This document shows positions 59,528-64,000 of a stretch of 64,000 bases of DNA, piece by piece. The notes beneath the pieces were generated by a model. The model saw only the letters and a program-made list of their open reading frames with translations, made no database searches and was not told the origin of the DNA. The DNA lies in contig JALHNZ010000007.1 in assembly GCA_022843265.1 (NCBI GenBank), positions 1 to 64,000 on the forward strand, read 5' to 3'. Numbering within the stretch: position 1 is the first letter of the stretch; each line of letters starts with the position of its first letter. This DNA is from Gemmatimonadaceae bacterium (GTDB taxonomy: Bacteria; Gemmatimonadota; Gemmatimonadetes; Gemmatimonadales; Gemmatimonadaceae). The position numbers and the translations under genes were made by a program.

Positions 59528-60805
59528 CTCGGGCTTGGCTTCACCCGATCTGAGCAGCGACAAGCGGAACAGAATCGGACCGATTGTCTCATTAATGGCG
59601 ATGATGGCGAGGAACAGCGTGCGCATTTCTTCACCGCGCTCTGGATAGACATTCGCCACGACACTCGAGAGTCCAATCGCCACACCAGCCTGACTGATCA
59701 AGCCCATCCAGGTGTATTTCGCGGCCGCTGGCTCCGCTTTCGCCCACCACGCCCCGAGTTGTGTTCCCGCCCAGATACCGGCGGCACGCACCACAACAAT
59801 GGGAATCACAAGCGGCCAGAGTTGAATCACCGCTTCCGGTTTGATCTTGGCACCGGCCAGCGCGAAAAACACCACGAACACCGGCGCACCTGCCCGTTCC
59901 ATCGCATGTCGTAAATGCTCTCCCTCGCCGCCGCCCGCATTCTCGGCCACGAATCCTGCGACGAGCAGCGTGAGCAACGTTTCAACATGCAGAAGCCCCG
60001 CGATCTCGGCACCAAAAAACGCGACGAGAATGGCGAAAATGAAGAGCTCGCGCTTGATGAATCGCAAGTACAACGCGACAACGGCACCAAGCACCGCACC
60101 AACCAGCACGGCACCACCAATCTCCCACAGCACCGCCCACGAGGAGACCACGGGTCCGCCACTGGTTGGCGGAGCAAGCACACGCGTGAGCGCCAGCGCG
60201 CCGGAGAACGTGAGCACCACCGCAACGTCGGCAAGCAACACGACACCAAGCGTCGTGCGCGCCACCACGCCCTTCGCCCCGCTCTCGCTCAGCAACGCCA
60301 TCGTGACCGCAGGGGAGTGCACGACGGCCACCGAAGCGAACAGAATGGAAAACCCGATGACTTCCGCCCACGGCGCACCATCAAGAAATGGCAAGTAGTG
60401 GTGCAGCGACACGAGCACGACCACAATGCCGATGAACGACACCGACAACTCGGCCGTCATCATTTTCAGCAACAACACGCCACGCTTTCGCACTTCGTCA
60501 ATCTGCAGCTCGGCACCAGCAAGAAACGCAATCAGCGCGATCGCCAACTCACTCACCGGCGCGAGCTGCTCCATCACCGGCACCGACACAAAGTTGAGTG
60601 CTGCCGGACCAACCGCGAGTCCGGCCACCAGATAACCCACGATCTTTGGCAATCGCACGGTGGTTGCCAACTCGCCCACGCTGTACGCGCCAAGAATCAG
60701 GAACCCGAACGCCATTAACACGAGCGCCGCAGGCGTACCCTCACCGAGCGGAAGCACCGCCTGCATCAATAAATAGAGCAGCATCAACACAATGACGCGA
60801 CGCAT
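59504..60805 (-). CDS. Cation:proton antiporter, CPA2 family
   Basis: 433 residues, about 12-13 membrane segments, with the Kef/CPA2 patterns LPKIVGYLVAGLAVGPAALNF, ALIAFLAGAELQIDEVRKRG and VVHSPAVTMALLSESGAKG. There is no RCK/TrkA-N domain. Its ATG overlaps the stop of the upstream antiporter gene by one base, so the two are cotranscribed and perhaps form one system. Confidence 0.88.
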   Translation of the reverse strand: MRRVIVLMLLYLLMQAVLPLGEGTPAALVLMAFGFLILGAYSVGELATTVRLPKIVGYLVAGLAVGPAALNFVSVPVMEQLAPVSELAIALIAFLAGAELQIDEVRKRGVLLLKMMTAELSVSFIGIVVVLVSLHHYLPFLDGAPWAEVIGFSILFASVAVVHSPAVTMALLSESGAKGVVARTTLGVVLLADVAVVLTFSGALALTRVLAPPTSGGPVVSSWAVLWEIGGAVLVGAVLGAVVALYLRFIKRELFIFAILVAFFGAEIAGLLHVETLLTLLVAGFVAENAGGGEGEHLRHAMERAGAPVFVVFFALAGAKIKPEAVIQLWPLVIPIVVVRAAGIWAGTQLGAWWAKAEPAAAKYTWMGLISQAGVAIGLSSVVANVYPERGEEMRTLFLAIIAINETIGPILFRLSLLRSGEAKPESFRGGGH

Positions 60806-62262
60806 CAGTGCGGCTCTCCCTTTGACTTGTTCGACACACTGTCTGCCGCTTTGTCGACAGTCTGATCAGGAGCCGCCCGCTGCGCAGGCGCGTCTACTTC
60901 AGGACCAAACAGTGTGGTCGCCCCTTCGTTTTGCGGGGGCACGAAGACACCACTCACCGCGGCGTTCTCCGAGGTGATACTCGCACCGTTTTCTTCAGTC
61001 GCGTCTACCCACGGCAGACGATGCGCAAGATCACGAAGCGGTTCCACAATCGGCAACAACGCGGCACGCACCAATCGCGCCGCCGCGAACTCCGTGAGCA
61101 GCACGGAAGCGAGGGCTGCGGTGAAGACCACGTCGCCAATCGGCAGCTCCGGTCGGCGCGCGTAGTCCAGCGCCAACGCCACCGTCAATCGACCCTGTCC
61201 AATCAGCGCCTTGCCCCAATCACGCCCTAACTGCGGCGTGGCCTTGTTCCACACCGTCGTTGCACGTGCCGCGTACACTTTGGACATCGTGCGCGTGACG
61301 AGATACAGCAGCACGACGGCCACCACCGTGAACGAAGTACTCGGTCGCCACGAAAGTCCTGCCAACAACAGCAGCACGTAATAGAATGGACGTTCGGCCT
61401 CCGCGAGCACCGTACGAAGCTCGGTGCGTCCGCGGCTCGTGTTCACCAGCACGATGCCAACCACCAGCGTGGCCAGCACCGGCGACACGTTCAAATACGC
61501 CGCGGCACCGCTGGCCAGAATGATCGCGCCGCCGAGCGAGACCACGAGTCGATCAACCTTTCGCTCTTCACCGAGAAACAAGTGAAAGAGCGCCCCGCCA
61601 AGCACACCCACACCGATCGTGATTACCGCCCACTCTGTTGGCGTGGGTGGTCGCAAGGCACTGGTGGGCGCGCGGTGTACCCAGGAAAACAGAATGCCGA
61701 TCGTCATCACAGCAACAAAGGCGTTCACGCCGAGCGACGTCTCCAGCTGATTCACAACGGGCTCGCGACGTTTTCGATCGCGAAGCGCGATATCCAGGCC
61801 CGACGGGGTTGAGGCCACCGCAATCGCGCCCAGCGCGATGGCGGGCACAATCGCCCAGAATTCCGACGTCAATCCGAGCGTCGGCAACACCCACCACATG
61901 GCGGCCGTCACAACGACCAGCGTCACGAGCGATTCAATAACGGCCAGTCGAAAGGTGAGGCCGGTGATACGAACCAGTCTGGGCAGGTAGAACTGCATGC
62001 CGACGGTCAGACCGATCCAACCGGTACCCAGCACCACGATGGGACCGAACGACTCTGCAGACTCGACGGAAATGACCCCGGAGACCTGTGGACCGAGCAA
62101 AATACCCAGCACCAGATACTCCGCTCCTGATACGATCAGCAGGCGCTTGGCCAGCCACTCGTAGAGCAGGTGCGTCGCGAGATAAGCGGTCGCGACCACA
62201 ATGATCAGGACCAGCGAAGCGCTCACGCAGAACGGGCTGAGGGGAGAACACGGTGACGTCAT
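60805..62262 (-). CDS. Cation:proton antiporter-like membrane protein
   Basis: 485 residues, about 12 membrane segments (about 15-420) with CPA-type features: YLVLGILLGPQVSG, LGTGWIGLTVGMQFYLPRLVR and AIAVASTPSGLDIALRDRKRREPVVNQLETSLG. The C-terminal 70 residues are soluble and Ala/Glu/Pro-rich. It is the first gene of a two-antiporter operon. Confidence 0.8.
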   Translation of the reverse strand: MTSPCSPLSPFCVSASLVLIIVVATAYLATHLLYEWLAKRLLIVSGAEYLVLGILLGPQVSGVISVESAESFGPIVVLGTGWIGLTVGMQFYLPRLVRITGLTFRLAVIESLVTLVVVTAAMWWVLPTLGLTSEFWAIVPAIALGAIAVASTPSGLDIALRDRKRREPVVNQLETSLGVNAFVAVMTIGILFSWVHRAPTSALRPPTPTEWAVITIGVGVLGGALFHLFLGEERKVDRLVVSLGGAIILASGAAAYLNVSPVLATLVVGIVLVNTSRGRTELRTVLAEAERPFYYVLLLLAGLSWRPSTSFTVVAVVLLYLVTRTMSKVYAARATTVWNKATPQLGRDWGKALIGQGRLTVALALDYARRPELPIGDVVFTAALASVLLTEFAAARLVRAALLPIVEPLRDLAHRLPWVDATEENGASITSENAAVSGVFVPPQNEGATTLFGPEVDAPAQRAAPDQTVDKAADSVSNKSKGEPH

Positions 62263-62393
62263 TTCGTTCGTGACGTCGTTGGTCGGCTAGCCTCGCAAGC
62301 TATGCTGCGGACAACTGATCGGCACCCTCAGTCGGGCACTTTGACCGCCTGCATTTTGTTGTTCCGCCAGATCCATCACTAGGTTTTTCCACT

Positions 62394-63614
62394 GTGTCTG
62401 CACCAGCCGCTCCGATCGCTCCCAATGCGTATTTAACGCACGCGCCCCTCGGGCTCGTGCTGCTGCTCGGCACGCTGATGGCGTTCGGACCGCTATCGAT
62501 CGATACATACCTGCCCGCGTTTCCCGCAATCGGACAGGCATTTGGCGCCGATGCGGCAGCGGTGCAGAAAACGCTGTCCATGTACTTTGCCGGTCTTGCT
62601 GTTGGTCAGGTGGTGTATGGACCATTGGCCGATCGATTCGGACGACGCGCGCCGCTGCTGGGCGGCATGACCCTGTATGTGATCGCGGCCGTTGGCTGCG
62701 CCACGGCGCCATCGCTTGGCGCACTCACGATCTGGCGCTTCGCACAGGCGCTTGGTGGGTGCAGCGGCATGGTGATTACCCGCGCCGTGGTGCGCGACAA
62801 ATTTGAGCCGCGCGAAATGGCGCGTGTCTTCTCGCAGTTGATGCTGGTCATGGGGGTGGCGCCCATTCTTGCGCCACTGCTCGGCAGTACCCTGCTCACC
62901 ATGTTCGGCTGGCGCGGAATTTTTGCGACGCTCGCTGTACTCGGTACGGCGTGCTTGATCGCGCAGGCGCTGTTTCTCTCGGAATCGCTGCCAGTCGAAC
63001 GCCGTGCCAAGGCGGGCCTGCGCACGATTGTGTCGACCTATGCCTCCCTGATACGCGACCCGCGGTTTCTCGCACCCGTGATTGGGGCCGGACTGTTGTG
63101 GAGCACCATGTTCGTGTACATCGGCGGCGCACCGTTTGTGTATATGGAGCTGTTTCATGTGTCGCCCACCGCGTTCGGAATATTTTTCGGCGCGAACGCG
63201 GCCGGCATGATTGGCGCGGCGCAGATCAATGCACGGCAACTTCGTGTGCACTCGCCGGGCGCCCTGCTGCGTTTTGGCGCCGCGCTCGTGACCATCGCCG
63301 GCTTTGCGCTGCTGCTGGCCCTGCTGAGCGGACGCGGTGGACTCTTTGCGGTGGCCATTCCGATCTTTTTCATGCTGTCCGGACTCGGCTTCATCGGCGG
63401 CAACGCCTCGTCGGCAGCGCTGGCACCCTTTCCGCACGCCGCGGGCAGTGCATCGGCTCTCATGGGCACGGTACAGTTTGCGATTGGCGCAATTGCCGGC
63501 GCGATCGCCGCAGCGCTGTTCAACGGGACCGGCGTCGCCATGGGCGTTGTGATTGCGCTGGCCGCGTCAACGGGCGCACTCGTGGTCGTGAGGTGGCGTG
63601 TAGGCGGGCGCTGA
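62394..63614 (+). CDS. MFS drug efflux transporter, Bcr/CflA family
   Basis: 406 residues from a GTG start, 12 membrane segments. The Bcr/CflA N-terminus MAFGPLSIDTYLPAFPAIGQAF and MFS motif A (GPLADRFGRRAPLLGG) are clear, with motif C-like GGCSGMVITRAVVRD. Members export chloramphenicol, bicyclomycin or cysteine by proton exchange; the substrate here is unknown. Confidence 0.9.
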   Translation: MSAPAAPIAPNAYLTHAPLGLVLLLGTLMAFGPLSIDTYLPAFPAIGQAFGADAAAVQKTLSMYFAGLAVGQVVYGPLADRFGRRAPLLGGMTLYVIAAVGCATAPSLGALTIWRFAQALGGCSGMVITRAVVRDKFEPREMARVFSQLMLVMGVAPILAPLLGSTLLTMFGWRGIFATLAVLGTACLIAQALFLSESLPVERRAKAGLRTIVSTYASLIRDPRFLAPVIGAGLLWSTMFVYIGGAPFVYMELFHVSPTAFGIFFGANAAGMIGAAQINARQLRVHSPGALLRFGAALVTIAGFALLLALLSGRGGLFAVAIPIFFMLSGLGFIGGNASSAALAPFPHAAGSASALMGTVQFAIGAIAGAIAAALFNGTGVAMGVVIALAASTGALVVVRWRVGGR

Positions 63615-63693
63615 GCTGTATTGTAACGGCATCATAACATGGCTGTGCCGAACGTGCGACGTACGTAATCTTTGGGCGAACCCTCTCCCAACT

Positions 63694-64000
63694 ATGCACA
63701 TGCTTCGTCGATACGTCGCCTTCTCCGCATTCGCGCTGGCCGCGTGCTCAGGCGCGGACACCACGCCTGCTGCAACCGCAGACGTCACCTTGTCCGCGGC
63801 GCCAATTGCGACCGACACGCTGACACCGGTCGTGATCACCGATACGCTGCCCGGTGATAGCGATGATCCGGCGCTCTGGCTGCATCCGTCGGACCCGTCA
63901 CTGAGCCTGGTGCTCGGCACCGACAAGGGAGACACGACGGGTGGTGTGTACGTGTTCGATCTGGCGGGCAAGATCGATCGTACGCGCAGTGTGTCGCCGC
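63694..64000 (+). CDS. Beta-propeller phytase-like lipoprotein (3' end outside window)
   Basis: The first 102 codons of a gene that runs off the right edge. A lipoprotein signal (FSAFALAACSG) is followed by the start of a beta-propeller phytase: SDDPALWLHPSDPSLSLVLG, TDKGDTTGGVYVFDLAGKID. The DDPALWxHP and GTDKGG-type segments are hallmarks of the family, which releases phosphate from phytate outside the cytoplasm using calcium. Start ATG 63694, with an alternative at 63700. Confidence 0.82.
   Translation, partial: MHMLRRYVAFSAFALAACSGADTTPAATADVTLSAAPIATDTLTPVVITDTLPGDSDDPALWLHPSDPSLSLVLGTDKGDTTGGVYVFDLAGKIDRTRSVSP

Overview
The window is GC-rich and densely coded. It looks like a chromosomal segment from a Gram-negative bacterium, most likely a member of the Gemmatimonadota (Gemmatimonas-like). 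That guess rests on a secretin-based envelope, lipoproteins with bacterial Ig-like and LVIVD repeats, a CarboxypepD-regulatory protein, frequent GTG/TTG starts and flagellar gene order; it was not tested by any search. No rRNA, tRNA, CRISPR array, phage or insertion-sequence transposase was seen.

Layout. (1) 1-5335: the 3' part of a type II secretion / type IV pilus-like operon (GspL-like, GspM-like, GspC-like, secretin, GspE-like ATPase). (2) 5337-8596: an LVIVD lipoprotein, a small zinc-ribbon protein and a PHP-domain protein. (3) 8864-40190: a nearly complete flagellar gene set in four transcription blocks: flgB-flgC-orf-fliE-fliF-G-H-I-J-motE-like-fliK-flgD-flgE; fliL-M-N-fliOP; fliQ-R-flhB-A-F-G-fliA-orf; flgF-G-A-H-I-J-N-K-csrA. 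The only non-flagellar gene inside is a CarboxypepD-type protein at 21136, in a pocket with a hairpin, an inverted-repeat element and a hexanucleotide array. (4) 40214-42718: a degenerate histidine-kinase-like gene, motA and motB. (5) 42763-64000: EAL-HDOD protein, glycine-zipper lipoprotein plus ABC exporter, divergent Nramp, cysK/cysE, envelope proteins with an S41 protease, three cation:proton antiporters, a Bcr/CflA efflux pump, and the start of a beta-propeller phytase.

Regulation. Each of the four flagellar blocks is preceded by a sequence with the exact GG-N10-GC geometry of a sigma-54 promoter (GTGG...TGCTTY). Three of the blocks end in hairpins. At the flgF block the sigma-54 core is built from the right arm and tail of the terminator hairpin of the block before it.

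Most unusual genes. FliK carries an embedded M15 (L-Ala-D-Glu endopeptidase-type) peptidoglycan-peptidase domain with all expected zinc ligands, while FlgJ is the short form without a hydrolase. FliO and FliP are one open reading frame. FlhG has lost both P-loop lysines. FlgB is shortened and lacks the ANNIAN motif. FlgH has no lipobox. A two-TM protein with a C-terminal helix-turn-helix-like tail follows fliA, in the position of swrB in Bacillus. Flagellin, fliD, fliS, flgL, flgM and the sigma-54 activator are not in the window.
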